A DNA stretch of 64,000 bases from NCBI RefSeq assembly GCF_964204865.1, contig NC_135263.1:6822501-6886500 (forward strand), written 5' to 3'. Under the pieces are notes generated by a model. The model ran no database searches. It was not told the DNA's origin and worked only from the letters and a program-made list of their open reading frames with translations. Source of the stretch: Styela clava (lineage: Eukaryota; Chordata; Ascidiacea; Stolidobranchia; Styelidae). Both the position numbers and the translations under genes were made by a program. Numbering within the stretch: the stretch's first letter is position 1; each line of letters starts with the position of its first letter. Below are positions 19,408 through 29,297 of the stretch, piece after piece.

Positions 19408-19820
19408 CGTGATGAGTCAGCCGTAAAGCACGCGACCCCTTATCGATTGCAATGAATCTCTGACGTTATTTCCTAAGTGTGTATTTCAATTTTTTTCAAT
19501 TCCGTTATACACTTTTGTGTTGTGTTTGCATTGATTCTTGCATGATAAAAATAAATTATCGGAATCTGAGGAGACCATGCTTTAGGATGGGTGTCCTAAA
19601 TATAACTTTAGCCGGCGTACGAGATCTTTCGTAGCCTTTTAATCGGAGCACGGGCTCTTAGCTTTTAACTTGCACGAATTGTTCTTCGTGTTCTCCGAAT
19701 TCGTAAATACTAATTATTAGCCTTTTTCTATGTATTTAAAAATGTTTGTCCAAATTACTAATCTTTCCCTATAATGCTAAGCCGTGATGAGTCAGTCGTA
19801 AAGCACGAGGAGACCATGCT
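19408..19820. repeat. Short duplication with a 135-bp truncated LINE in one copy
   Basis: The word GTGATGAGTCAG(C/T)CGTAAAGCACG occurs at 19409 and 19783. In the second copy it runs straight into AGGAGACCATGCT. In the first copy 19433-19567 is inserted between the two words. The insert ends AAAAATAAATTATCGGAATCTG, resembling the 3' tail of the LINE at 7927-13067, so it is read as a 5'-truncated LINE 3' end. Confidence 0.5.
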
Positions 19821-20217
19821 AAGCCAGAAGAACAATCTTCGCTGTTCACAAATCAGCTTGAAGAGCTGAATATTTTAAGCTGACGTTTTAACGAAATTTA
19901 TCATTTTGATAAATTGCTATAAGCCTAGGCTTACCATACGTCCCGGTTTAGCCGGGACAGTCCCGGATTTGACAAGCTGTCCCGGCGTCCCGGCCGGTTG
20001 ACTCAAATGTCCCGGTTTGTCAGCACGGTTTTCATGGGTAAAAAATTCAAATTCATTATTATTACAAACTTTTTTCTAACGGTGACAGCCCATTTACCAC
20101 TGTTTTGCGACACATTTTGCTAGTTCAGAGAGAGAAATCGCTCTATTGTTATGTCACAATTGGTATATGTTTTAATGCGTTTTCTGGCGTTAACTGCAAT
20201 GTCGTTAAGTTGTCGAA

Positions 20218-20410
20218 ATGCCAAAAATAAAGTACAAGTTTTCTGATGAGTTGAAGAAAGATTTTCCTTATTTGAAGCAAACTGAAGGAGGAAAGATACA
20301 CTGTACGCATTGCAGATCTGTTTTTCTATTAGTCATGGCGGACGTTCAGATGTCAACGATCATATCCAAAGCAGGAAGCACAAAACATTGAGGCATCGAC
20401 TCGACTGACC
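20218..20410 (+). pseudogene. BED-type zinc finger of a hAT transposase, broken
   Basis: From the ATG at 20218 the reading starts MPKIKYKFSDELKKDFPYLK and contains C-T-H-C near 20305. After a one-base frame change near 20330 it continues HGGRSDVNDHIQSRKHK. This is the C-x2-C ... H-x3-5-H arrangement of BED fingers that hAT transposases use to bind their ends. A stop follows at about 20407. No catalytic core is left. Confidence 0.7.
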
Positions 20411-20629
20411 AATTTTGCGATAACAAATTCGGATGATTCTGTGTCGTTGGCAGCCGACATTTACCTATCACACTGCTATTCATGACCAAAGTTTTGACTG
20501 CACCTCTAAATTAATTTTCAAATTTTTTTGAGGCTAAATTTGCATTAACTTGTAAATATACACAGTTAGAATTTCTGATGTCCGCTGTCTGATAAGCTGA
20601 TTCGCTGATTTTGCACATTTAGCCAGAAA

Positions 20630-20945
20630 TAAATGAGAGTTGGTGCATTGCTCTGCTGTTCTCCTCTGAATTTAATGATGATTTACTTCAAGCTCGAATG
20701 GCAACAAAACGCAGAAAAGTTGATGCTGAGTGCAAAGGGTTCAATGGCGCTGAAAATATTCAAACGGAATTTTTTGAGATGCAATGAGGAAATAAATCTA
20801 TATTCTATTCGAGAGATGTACACTGCTTGATTTTTAATATAAAAAGTATCATCCGTTCAGTTTCAACTTTCTAAAAATATGTGCGGCCCACCAATGACTC
20901 GCAACCCTTAATTTTGGCCCGCGGGCGAAAGGTTGCCGACCCCTG
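20630..20945 (+). pseudogene. Second hAT remnant with transposase start-like sequence
   Basis: A short reading near 20697-20745 (MATKRRKVDAECKGFN) resembles the start of Charlie- or GTF2IRD2-type hAT proteins. It is followed at 20880-20945 by a typical hAT right end with GCGGCCC, GGCCCGCGGGC and GACCCCTG. No matching left end was found, so it is a truncated element inside the older BED-finger hAT. Confidence 0.4.
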
Positions 20946-21329
20946 CCTTAGATGTTGCAAATATTCTGTCAGAGGTGAAGCTAAATTTGCAGGGAAAAAA
21001 TTTGTATTTAAAAAGAATGTTTGCGATTTTTACGAGAAATGTCTATCGTATATAGAGCTGCACGATGAAGCCTACAATGCTGCCAGGCCACACATATGGA
21101 CAAATTTGAAGAGTGAAATAAACTGGACTGAAGTGTTTGGTCTGCAAAATTGATAAATGATATGTTTGGTTAGCTGATCAGGTTTTGAATAGCGATGCAC
21201 TTTTCGACGAATACTGATAAAGAGATATTTATCTGAGCATGGTTCAAATGCAATTTGACTTACTTTGCCGGTTGAAATTAAGTGGACAGATTTGTTTAAC
21301 GTTTTTTCTAACAGAAATATTAGCATTTC

Positions 21330-21570
21330 GACATTGCAGCAAATTGGTTGATTTTGTTTTTCGGAACATCGGCATCTGTTAAAAGGATTTTTTCCATTGT
21401 TAAAAAATTTTGGTCCGAAAGCAGGTGCAGAATGCCAGAAGAAAATATAAAACCACTCCGTAGCCTGCAAATTTAATGGTGATGTCTCTTGTTATCAGTT
21501 TTATGACAAAATCAAAACAAGAATTTTTGAGAAAGGTTCCATCTGCGGACAAATACTTTTGGTCTAAATG
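21330..21570 (+). pseudogene. hAT C-terminal dimerisation region, decayed
   Basis: Across two frames the stretch gives SASVKRIFSIVKKFWS, then RCRMPEENIKPLRSL, then a segment ending CYQFYDKIK. This is the order of conserved blocks in the hAT family dimerisation domain: the 'S-x-ER-FS' block, 'R-x2-L-x2-E-x-V', and a closing 'FYD'. It lies 9-250 bases upstream of the 5' LTR, in agreement with the LTR element having inserted just past the transposase end. Confidence 0.55.
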
Positions 21571-21578
21571 AATAATAC

Positions 21579-22325
21579 TGAGACGACCACGTCTATAACT
21601 CTGTTTTATTTTGTATGTCAATATTTATTCTTAACACTTGAGTCATTAGTGAGCAGCTGTGTAACTTTCTCTTTCTGCTGGTCTGTCAGACTGCCGGTAG
21701 TGTAGATATTTCCTCTGTATATTGGGTTATTATTATAGGGTTTTAATGCCGAAAATCCATGTAATTCTTGTTGTAAAATGATATTAGTAGTACAGGTTTA
21801 CTATTTCTCTAGTTTGGCATAGCTCTGTTCACTAGTTGGCTTGTATTTAACACTTCCGTAACTAGTCTATTTTCGCAGTTTATTTCCTGTGTGATTTCTA
21901 TGCGTATTTCCATGTATATTACGTGTTTGTCGATAAGATAGGATTTGTGTTGTATCGTTAGTGTCATACTAGTTATTCTTATGTATATCTGGGTGTGTTT
22001 TACCCGGTTTTTAGTATCCCATTATAAGTAAATAGTTCATGACTGTGACGTCATAGACCAATTCCGTATCTTGTGTTGCGTATGTATCCTACGGTATTTG
22101 TACTGTGTTTTTCATGTTTTTATTTGTTTATTGTATTTCTTATTGGAGTATTTGGTTGTATTAAGTTCTTACAGGTGTATAATTAATCTAGTTAGTTAAC
22201 TTAGTTACTCTGCTGTGGTTGGAACCGCAAGAAGATTATTTTGTGATCGACATCTATTGCAACTTCAGTGTCCAAGAAGCTGACAGAAAGAACCTGAGTG
22301 GTGATATCAATTTTGGTACGCCACA
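21579..22325 (+). repeat. 5' long terminal repeat
   Basis: 747 bp from TGAGACGACCACG to TACGCCACA, essentially identical to 28383-29129 (same length; one A/G difference seen near 22293 and 29086). It holds the promoter and polyadenylation functions of the element. Exact U3/R/U5 limits cannot be read. Confidence 0.95.
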
Positions 22326-22493
22326 TATACGAATTTTTGGCGAGCACACGCCAGGATATATTATTTGACACAGGGACTATTAAGACTAAGCCGATTAGGT
22401 AGGCTAGTCTGTGACGGATAATATTTGGACAATATTGGACATTTGAGGTTGCCGAATTTTTTTTCAATTGCGGTTGCCTGATAATTTGGAAAA

Positions 22494-23957
22494 ATGGTTA
22501 AGAGAAGAAAGATTGTACCGGCACCAAAGCAAGCCAAAGAGGAGAATGAACTTTTGCATCTGCAAATACAGGTATTGAAGACGAAATTGAGGGAGTCAGA
22601 GGAAAAGCAAGAGGAGACTGACAGCCGTTTGCAACTGATAGACAGTCGTGTGCAACAGATTGGAAGTCAACTAGAATCAGTTGAACTCCAGAATGCGAAA
22701 ATTGGCTCATCTTTTGAACATGTTTACAACATGCTGCAAGATATTTCTGGCGTGGTTAAAACAGGAAAAGTTGCTGATTCTGAAGAAACGCAGCCCATGT
22801 CACATGTCCCAGATGTTAGCTTGATCGCTTCAACACCCGCAACGGTTGTTCCAAAAGCAGCGCCTGTTCTCAAGCATGATGAAATTTCTGATTTTGGATC
22901 AGAAGATGGACAGCCAGAAGGGAAGCGGAACGCGTTCTCACAGACATTAGAGGTGAAATTTTTGAAGAATGGTCATGTGAGTAACCTTGCACCTACAATT
23001 CCTTTTTTGAATGATAATGGTAATGAGGGCACAAATGTCAGAAGGCAACTTAGTACTAGGCCGAAAATGGTTACAGTGGCTACACAATCAGCTCCTCCAG
23101 TGAGCGCTAGTAGTGTCTCAAATGCCAATGTTAGCCGTAGTGTTCTCAATAGCACAGCTAATGCTACGATGATGGCAAGAAATGCCAAAAAGCCAATGTA
23201 TTTCGATGGATCCACTGTCATGACGTGGCCCAGTTATTTATGCCATTTTGAATTGGTTACCAGTTATAATCAGTGGGATGACGACACTGCAGGATTAGAA
23301 TTGGCTACTTGCATGACAGGTCAAGCTCTAAATGTGTTGAAAGATTTACCAGATATGAAACGTACTAGCTATAGTGATATTGTGGCTCATTTTAATCATT
23401 ATTTCAAACCTGCCGGAAATGCGAGCTCATATCGTACTACATTTCATTGTCGTAGGATTAAGCCAAATGAAGCGCCACGGGATTATGGTAACAAATTGAA
23501 AGAGCTTGTTATTCTTGCTTACCCAAATCTTGATATTGCTGGTCAAGATGATATTTTGAAATCGCAGTTTCTCGCCGGTTTAACCGATGAAAGCATGATC
23601 AAACATGTTACCATGCAACAGCCTGATACTTTTGAAAGTGCACTGTCTCTTGCAACGCTGTATTACTCTGTTGATACTAACCACTCTGAGAGAAGAGACA
23701 TGCCTAAACCTCGCATTGCCGCAGTGAAACAGAGTAACACTGGTGATGCAGCTAATCAGCAAACCGACCTTTTTCAGTTTCTCGAGAGCAGTTTTGAGCG
23801 ACTTGTAGCAAAACTGGATGAGATCATAGGATATGTTAAGCCACACGCTAACAACAATCGCAATTTTGATGGTGTACCAGGGAACCCGTGTCCTCGATGT
23901 GGTAAACATGGTCATTGGGGCAGGGATTGCAAGGCATGTTTTAATTGCAAGCACTAA
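22494..23957 (+). CDS. Gag-like protein of the Ty3/gypsy element
   Basis: This 487-residue reading is the structural protein that forms the intracellular particle and packages the RNA. Residues 1-90 are basic and then coiled coil with E/Q/L heptads. About 90-230 are low-complexity S/T/P/N-rich linker. About 235-400 form the capsid-like region, starting with a KKPMYFDGST block and including FKPAGNASSYRT and LAYPNLDIAGQDD. A CCHC zinc knuckle CPRCGKHGHWGRDC lies at about residue 465. A stop at 23955 falls just after the first half of what looks like a second knuckle. The rest of that knuckle is visible in another frame just downstream (around 23965-23995). The break is therefore probably an indel rather than the natural end. 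The ATG at 22494 is 168 bases after the LTR. Confidence 0.88.
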   Translation: MVKRRKIVPAPKQAKEENELLHLQIQVLKTKLRESEEKQEETDSRLQLIDSRVQQIGSQLESVELQNAKIGSSFEHVYNMLQDISGVVKTGKVADSEETQPMSHVPDVSLIASTPATVVPKAAPVLKHDEISDFGSEDGQPEGKRNAFSQTLEVKFLKNGHVSNLAPTIPFLNDNGNEGTNVRRQLSTRPKMVTVATQSAPPVSASSVSNANVSRSVLNSTANATMMARNAKKPMYFDGSTVMTWPSYLCHFELVTSYNQWDDDTAGLELATCMTGQALNVLKDLPDMKRTSYSDIVAHFNHYFKPAGNASSYRTTFHCRRIKPNEAPRDYGNKLKELVILAYPNLDIAGQDDILKSQFLAGLTDESMIKHVTMQQPDTFESALSLATLYYSVDTNHSERRDMPKPRIAAVKQSNTGDAANQQTDLFQFLESSFERLVAKLDEIIGYVKPHANNNRNFDGVPGNPCPRCGKHGHWGRDCKACFNCKH

Positions 23958-24062
23958 GCAGACTGGTCATCTTAAACAGGATTGTCCACATCTTCAGAAT
24001 CCCGCTGATCCTGCAACAGCTGCTTCCTCTTCGACCGCAAATTTAAACGACACTCAGCGGGC

Positions 24063-26186
24063 TTGAGGTCCTCAGTGTCCGCTGAATTATTACTTGATGA
24101 CGGACCAACGAACCAGAATATAGACCTGAATATTTGTTCCTTGCAATATGACAATAGTTGGCATGCGAAGGTACTTGTAAACAATCAACCGTTCAATTTT
24201 CTTGTAGATAGTGGTGCTATGACTACTCTGATCGACATTTCCATCTTTGAGGCTATAAGTGGGAAAGAAGCACATTTAGCACCGCTCGAAGAATCTCTTG
24301 TTGTAGTGGGAGGACATGATTTATCACCACTGGGTACATTGGAAGTTGATTTGTCTATTGATTCTTTTGCATCGCGACACACTGTTGTTGTTGCCAACCT
24401 AGGTATGTCTAATGGTATTTTGGGCATGGACTATTTCCGAGAACATGATTGCGTTCTTTACTTATCATCTGGACACATGATGATAGAGGGTCATGAAATC
24501 AAACTGTTTACTGAAAAGTCTGTACCGTGTTGCCGTGTAACTGTTCGAGAAGATATTACTATACCGCCATATTCTAAGGTTGTTATCCCTGCACAACTTA
24601 GTCGTCCTTGGCCGAAAAGCAATTTGGCTGACGTTGCTGCTCTTGTCGAACCGTTGAATTCTTCTTTCCTTGCTGATGGCGTTCAGCTGATTTCTTCTGT
24701 AGTGGATCCAGGAAAGTCCACTGTTCCTGTTCTAGCGGTGAACCAAAAAGGCAGACAACTTAAGATCAGGGCTGGATCTTTGATTGGTATTGCACACCCT
24801 CAACTTGTAGCACAAATTCAAGTTGACGAATCCGATAATCGGGTTATAGCTTCTGAATTACCAGAACATCTACATGACATGGTCAATTCCGTTGAGGATC
24901 TAACCCCGAGTCAACGTGAGCAGTTGGTCAACTTGATTTGTGAATTCCATGATGTATTTGTAGGACCAGATGGTGAACTTGGCCGTACTTCAGCAGCAAA
25001 GCATAGGATCATCACAACCACACCACAGCCGATTCGGCAGGCTCCTCGTCGAATGGGGTGGGCGCGTAGGAAGATAGCCGAAGAAGCTGTTGATAATATG
25101 CTGGCTCAGGGTATCATAGAACCCAGCGATTCCCCATATTCTTCTCCCATTGTTCTAGTTCCCAAAAAGGATGGTTCTACCAGATTTTGTGTGGATTTTA
25201 GATTGCTTAATGACGTCACATACAAGGACGCATATCCCTTGCCGCGTATTGAGGATATCATTGAGTCCTTAAACGGAGCACAATGGTTCTCAACTCTTGA
25301 TCTCGCTAGCGGATATTGGCAAGTGGAGGTTGATCCTGCAGACCGTGAAAAGACAGCATTCAGCATCCCAGGCCGTGGTCATTTTCACTTTGTAGTGATG
25401 CCTTTCGGTTTGGCGAATGCTCCCGCAACATTCGAACGGATGATGGACAATATCCTTGGTGATCTCCTGTGGAACGGGTGTTTCAATTTTCTTGATGATG
25501 TTTTGGCTCATGGTAGTGATTTCTCAATGGCACTCTCAAATCTTCGGGAAGTTTTTATAAGACTTCGCCGTGCCGGTTTACGCTTGAAGCTCTCGAAATG
25601 TAAACTTTTCCGTCGAAGCACCTCTTATCTTGGTTATCTTATTTCATCTGACGGTGTCCGTTGCGACCCTGGAAATGTTGCGGCTATCAAAGAATGGAAG
25701 ACGCCAAATTCTGTCAGCGATATTCGTATTTTTCTAGGCACAGCGAACTACTACCGAAAGTTTGTTCAAGATTATTCAACAATTGCTGGACCTCTTATTC
25801 GATTGACCAGGAAGAATATTTCCTTTGTATGGAGTACTGAATGTCAAAAGGCTTTTGAAACTTTGCAGCATTGTCTGACATCTGCCCCAATTCTTAGTTT
25901 TCCGAGGACAATCGGCGAATTTGTATTGGATACTGATGCCAGTGGTTTTGGGATTGGTGCAGTGTTATCTCAAGTTCAGGACGACAATGAACGTGTACTT
26001 TCTTATGCCAGTAAGACTATGTCCAAGTCTCAACGTAGATACTGTGCTACACACCGAGAACTATTAGCTGTGGTGTGGGCTGTTCGTCACTTCAGTCATT
26101 TTCTTCTCGGGAGACCGTTCAGAATTCGCACAGATCATGCTGCTCTGAAATGGTTGATCAATTTTCGTGAACCTCAGGAATGTTAG
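24063..26186 (+). CDS. Pol part 1: protease, reverse transcriptase, RNase H
   Basis: This 707-residue reading is the enzymatic core. The aspartic protease lies near residues 40-130, with the active site FLVDSGAMTTLID. A spacer follows. Reverse transcriptase spans about 310-520: RMGWARR, VLVPKKDGSTRFCVDFR, YPLPRIED, FSTLDLASGYWQV, MPFGLANAPATF and the catalytic FLDD near 480. RNase H begins with DTDASGFGIGAVLSQ near 620 and continues to TDHAALKWL near 695. The frame closes at 26184-26186 within the connection region, and the homologous sequence continues in another frame from 26180. The first Met is only a reading-frame start; in this family protease is normally made as part of a longer Gag-Pol. 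Confidence 0.93.
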   Translation: MRSSVSAELLLDDGPTNQNIDLNICSLQYDNSWHAKVLVNNQPFNFLVDSGAMTTLIDISIFEAISGKEAHLAPLEESLVVVGGHDLSPLGTLEVDLSIDSFASRHTVVVANLGMSNGILGMDYFREHDCVLYLSSGHMMIEGHEIKLFTEKSVPCCRVTVREDITIPPYSKVVIPAQLSRPWPKSNLADVAALVEPLNSSFLADGVQLISSVVDPGKSTVPVLAVNQKGRQLKIRAGSLIGIAHPQLVAQIQVDESDNRVIASELPEHLHDMVNSVEDLTPSQREQLVNLICEFHDVFVGPDGELGRTSAAKHRIITTTPQPIRQAPRRMGWARRKIAEEAVDNMLAQGIIEPSDSPYSSPIVLVPKKDGSTRFCVDFRLLNDVTYKDAYPLPRIEDIIESLNGAQWFSTLDLASGYWQVEVDPADREKTAFSIPGRGHFHFVVMPFGLANAPATFERMMDNILGDLLWNGCFNFLDDVLAHGSDFSMALSNLREVFIRLRRAGLRLKLSKCKLFRRSTSYLGYLISSDGVRCDPGNVAAIKEWKTPNSVSDIRIFLGTANYYRKFVQDYSTIAGPLIRLTRKNISFVWSTECQKAFETLQHCLTSAPILSFPRTIGEFVLDTDASGFGIGAVLSQVQDDNERVLSYASKTMSKSQRRYCATHRELLAVVWAVRHFSHFLLGRPFRIRTDHAALKWLINFREPQEC

Positions 26187-27319
26187 CAAGATGGATATTA
26201 ACACTTGGCGCTTATGACTTTAAGATTGAACACAGACCTGGCGTGAAACATGGTAATGCTGATGGATTGTCACGCCAAGTTCGCAAATGCAAGCGAGAAG
26301 ATTGTTCTGATTGTGGTACCAATGGTGATGTGGCTGTGAGTAATGTTATTGTAAGTGCAAAATCAAAACAGCCCGGTCAATCATCGTCAGACGGTTCCGA
26401 TTGTAATTGGCTAGATGCATACACAGATGAGCAAATTAAATCTTGGCAAAGTGAAGATCCAGATATTTCTGCTGTTTTGAAATGGAAACAACTTACTGCT
26501 CAGAAACCTGATATTCAAGAATACATGCCTGAGTCAACAGTGACCAAACGTTTAATGTCGCAGTGGGACTTGATTTTTGTAGATAATGGACTTCTCTATC
26601 GTCGTTGGATTCCTGATTGTAAATCGGAGGAATCGCATATCCAATTGATTGTTCCATCAAATTTGAGGCAGGACTTGTTTCATAAGCTCCATTCTTTGCG
26701 CACTGCAGGTCATCTTGGTGCCAATCGAACTTTCAAGAGTATAAGGCGCAGATTTTATTGGCCTGGTTTCAAAAGGGACATTCTGAAATGGTGCAAATTT
26801 TGTAAGTCTTGTGCTTCAACAAAGATGCTTTACGGAAGAAGACAGGGAGATTTGAAACAACTTATTTCTGGAGCTCCTATGGAAAGGATTGCCATTGATT
26901 TTCTTGGACCATTGCCTGTAACGGAAAATGGAAATGAACACATTTTGGTTTTGTCGGACTATTTCTCTAAATGGGTGGAATGTTTTGCTTTACCAAATCA
27001 GCGAGCTGACACCACTGCTGATGCATTGATTACTCAATTTTTTTCGAGATTTGGGGTACCAAGAATTCTCCACTCAGATCAAGGAAGAGACTTTGTTTCA
27101 AAATTATTTTCAGAAATGTGCCAATTGTACGGTATTCAAAAGACTCGAACAACTCCATATCATCCCCGTTCAGATGGACAAGTTGAACGTTTCAACAGGA
27201 CCATACAGCAGATGTTGAAAGCTTTTGTAAATGAGAATGGGACGATCATCTCCCATATCTTTGTATGGCATATCGCTCCACTGTACATGATAGTACAGGA
27301 TATTCACCGAACAAGTTAA
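26180..27319 (+). CDS. Pol part 2: integrase zinc-binding and catalytic core
   Basis: A 379-residue reading overlaps the previous one by 7 bases in another frame. It starts in the connection between RNase H and integrase (IEHRPGVKHGNADGLSR). The H2C2 zinc-binding module lies near residues 165-210: HSLRTAGHLGANRTF and CKFCKSC. The catalytic core spans about 230-350 with D in AIDFLGPLP, D in LHSDQGRDF and E in DGQVERFNRT, the DDE triad. The frame changes near 27245, and the last 25 residues or so are off-frame sequence. Homology continues in the frame starting at 27265. Confidence 0.9.
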   Translation: MLARWILTLGAYDFKIEHRPGVKHGNADGLSRQVRKCKREDCSDCGTNGDVAVSNVIVSAKSKQPGQSSSDGSDCNWLDAYTDEQIKSWQSEDPDISAVLKWKQLTAQKPDIQEYMPESTVTKRLMSQWDLIFVDNGLLYRRWIPDCKSEESHIQLIVPSNLRQDLFHKLHSLRTAGHLGANRTFKSIRRRFYWPGFKRDILKWCKFCKSCASTKMLYGRRQGDLKQLISGAPMERIAIDFLGPLPVTENGNEHILVLSDYFSKWVECFALPNQRADTTADALITQFFSRFGVPRILHSDQGRDFVSKLFSEMCQLYGIQKTRTTPYHPRSDGQVERFNRTIQQMLKAFVNENGTIISHIFVWHIAPLYMIVQDIHRTS

Positions 27320-27918
27320 TGCTTGGACGAGAAATCGAGATGCCTGTTGATGTTATGTTTGGCAAACCAGAGTCATCAACTCATCCTTGTTACACTGAGT
27401 TTGTCGAATGGTTTTCCGGTGCAACTGAAAAAGCTTTTCTTCATGCTAGGCAACATCTAAATGCTGCTGCAACCAGACAAAAGCGAAATTTTGATCTGGG
27501 TGTTAAACCACTTACTTTCCAGAGAGATGAATTGGTGTGGTATTATTATCCACCTAAGCATCGCAAGCTGAGTATTCCTTGGATTGGACCTTATCGAATT
27601 GTGGACTGTTTACCTAATCACTTGTATAGGATTCAGAAGAATTCGGGAACACGTTCTCGAATTGTACACGTTGACAAGTTAAGACCTTACCTTCATGAAG
27701 ATGATGAAGACAATGTTATTGACTTAACTGGATTTGATATTTTACCTGATGTGGAACCTATTATGGAAAATGATGAGCAGATTGCTCATGATATATTTGA
27801 AGAATTACCTTTTTCTTCAAGGCCAGACACTGTACCAGAAGAAGTTCCAGTTGATGCGAACTCTGATAATAACCAACGTACTAGGCGAAGGCCTAGATAT
27901 TTGGATGATTACATTTGA
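27265..27918 (+). CDS. Pol part 3: integrase C-terminal region with GPY/F motif
   Basis: A 217-residue reading overlaps the previous by 55 bases in another frame and supplies the end of the integrase: TGYSPNKLMLGREIEMPVD, a helical region, then WIGPYRIVDCLPNHLYRI, the GPY/F module, and a VHVDKLRPYL block. The last 60 residues are acidic (DEDDE-type) and end in a basic TRRRPRYLDDYI. No chromodomain is seen. The TGA at 27916 is the natural end of pol; a SINE begins 34 bases later. Confidence 0.85.
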   Translation: MAYRSTVHDSTGYSPNKLMLGREIEMPVDVMFGKPESSTHPCYTEFVEWFSGATEKAFLHARQHLNAAATRQKRNFDLGVKPLTFQRDELVWYYYPPKHRKLSIPWIGPYRIVDCLPNHLYRIQKNSGTRSRIVHVDKLRPYLHEDDEDNVIDLTGFDILPDVEPIMENDEQIAHDIFEELPFSSRPDTVPEEVPVDANSDNNQRTRRRPRYLDDYI

Positions 27919-27951
27919 TTTGACTGTGATAGTGCTTTAGACATTTCGTTT

Positions 27952-28286
27952 GGATAGGATAGGATAGGATTGGGAGAGGAAAGCCGATAAGACGGCTTAT
28001 CCATATGGCGAACCACGGCCTCTCGTCCGGTTACCATTCCAAGTCGGATATGGGATTAGTTTTTACTGTATTGTTTGTTTTTCGGAAGCATGGACTTGGT
28101 GGTGGAGGAAGCCGTAACCGACCAGCGGTTACGTGAACCACCCAACGACGGCGAGGAGTCCAGCAATCCTCTCGCACATAACCATCCCTGCATGGGATTC
28201 GAACCTGCGAACCCACGCAGAGTAATTAGAGGTGCGGTGGCGAGCGTATTCCTAACGCTTAGCCCGTTGAGCCACACCGCCGCGCC
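27952..28286 (-). mobile_element. tRNA-derived SINE inside the LTR element
   Basis: Read on the minus strand, the head (28286 downward) has a pol III A box-like TGGCTCAACGGG and a perfect B box GGTTCGAATCC (about 28193-28203), followed by a unique body and a tail of ATCCT repeats (27952-27970). The length is about 335 bp. A diverged copy is at 30705-30955 in the same orientation. It sits between the end of pol and the polypurine tract, so it was either carried by the retroelement or landed after integration. No target duplication was clear. Confidence 0.8.
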
Positions 28287-28365
28287 ATTGAGTGTATAGT
28301 TCTTTACATTTTCTTCATATTTTATGGATTTTAAAGATGGAAAATTTCTTTATAATTTCCCATCT

Positions 28366-28382
28366 GAAAAAGGGGGGAGTAA
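28366..28382 (+). promoter_or_regulatory. Polypurine tract
   Basis: The run GAAAAAGGGGGGAGTAA lies directly upstream of the TG of the 3' LTR. This is the usual primer for plus-strand DNA synthesis in LTR elements. Confidence 0.85.
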
Positions 28383-29129
28383 TGAGACGACCACGTCTAT
28401 AACTCTGTTTTATTTTGTATGTCAATATTTATTCTTAACACTTGAGTCATTAGTGAGCAGCTGTGTAACTTTCTCTTTCTGCTGGTCTGTCAGACTGCCG
28501 GTAGTGTAGATATTTCCTCTGTATATTGGGTTATTATTATAGGGTTTTAATGCCGAAAATCCATGTAATTCTTGTTGTAAAATGATATTAGTAGTACAGG
28601 TTTACTATTTCTCTAGTTTGGCATAGCTCTGTTCACTAGTTGGCTTGTATTTAACACTTCCGTAACTAGTCTATTTTCGCAGTTTATTTCCTGTGTGATT
28701 TCTATGCGTATTTCCATGTATATTACGTGTTTGTCGATAAGATAGGATTTGTGTTGTATCGTTAGTGTCATACTAGTTATTCTTATGTATATCTGGGTGT
28801 GTTTTACCCGGTTTTTAGTATCCCATTATAAGTAAATAGTTCATGACTGTGACGTCATAGACCAATTCCGTATCTTGTGTTGCGTATGTATCCTACGGTA
28901 TTTGTACTGTGTTTTTCATGTTTTTATTTGTTTATTGTATTTCTTATTGGAGTATTTGGTTGTATTAAGTTCTTACAGGTGTATAATTAATCTAGTTAGT
29001 TAACTTAGTTACTCTGCTGTGGTTGGAACCGCAAGAAGATTATTTTGTGATCGACATCTATTGCAACTTCAGTGTCCAAGAAGCTGGCAGAAAGAACCTG
29101 AGTGGTGATATCAATTTTGGTACGCCACA
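28383..29129 (+). repeat. 3' long terminal repeat
   Basis: 747 bp, same length and nearly the same sequence as 21579-22325. It is followed by ATAC, the 4-bp target duplication. The near-identity dates the insertion as recent. Confidence 0.95.
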
Positions 29130-29297
29130 ATACAAACTAATTTTTTGTGTTTTTTTTAATTCAATGATCAGTAGAGATTAACAGCCGTATATACCCGCAA
29201 TGGCATGGTAGACGTTCCAATATTATCAAGACTGGCAATCGACCAAATGTTTGCCAAATCGCACCGTCCCGGTTTTTTGTTTCAGATTTATGGTAAG

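Larger units (their letters stand above)
21579..29129 (+). mobile_element. Ty3/gypsy-type LTR retrotransposon, near-complete, young
   Basis: Two 747-bp LTRs (21579-22325 and 28383-29129) bound the element. Both start TG and end CA, and I noticed only one base difference on reading them. The 4-bp target duplication ATAC flanks it (21575-21578 and 29130-29133). Order: 5' LTR, gag, protease, RT, RNase H, integrase, a SINE, polypurine tract, 3' LTR. Protease-RT-RNaseH-IN order defines Ty3/gypsy. There is no envelope-like ORF. The coding region is broken by three frame changes (near 23950, 26180 and 27245), so this copy as read cannot make a full polyprotein. A primer-binding site after 22325 was not recognised. 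Confidence 0.93.
19927..29297 (+). mobile_element. Decayed hAT element with BED finger, split by an LTR element
   Basis: The left end GGCTTACCATACGTCCCGG (19927) and the inverse of the right end, GGCTTACCATAAATCTG (to 29297), resemble each other. Remains of the two ends of a hAT transposase lie inside in the right order: a BED finger near 20218-20400 and a hAT dimerisation region near 21330-21560. Without the Ty3/gypsy element at 21579-29129 it is about 1.8 kb. Flanking 8-mers do not match, so the exact limits are uncertain. A second hAT end with GGCCCGCGGGC lies inside at 20905-20945, which shows further nesting. Confidence 0.55.

Noticed and set aside
21072..21470. 132-codon minus-strand frame near the 5' LTR
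   Set aside because: It lies opposite the decayed hAT dimerisation region, which reads sensibly on the plus strand.
28190..28286. tRNA gene suggested by the perfect B box
   Set aside because: The cloverleaf is not complete, and the sequence continues into a SINE body with a repeat tail, with a second copy at 30705. It is the head of a SINE.
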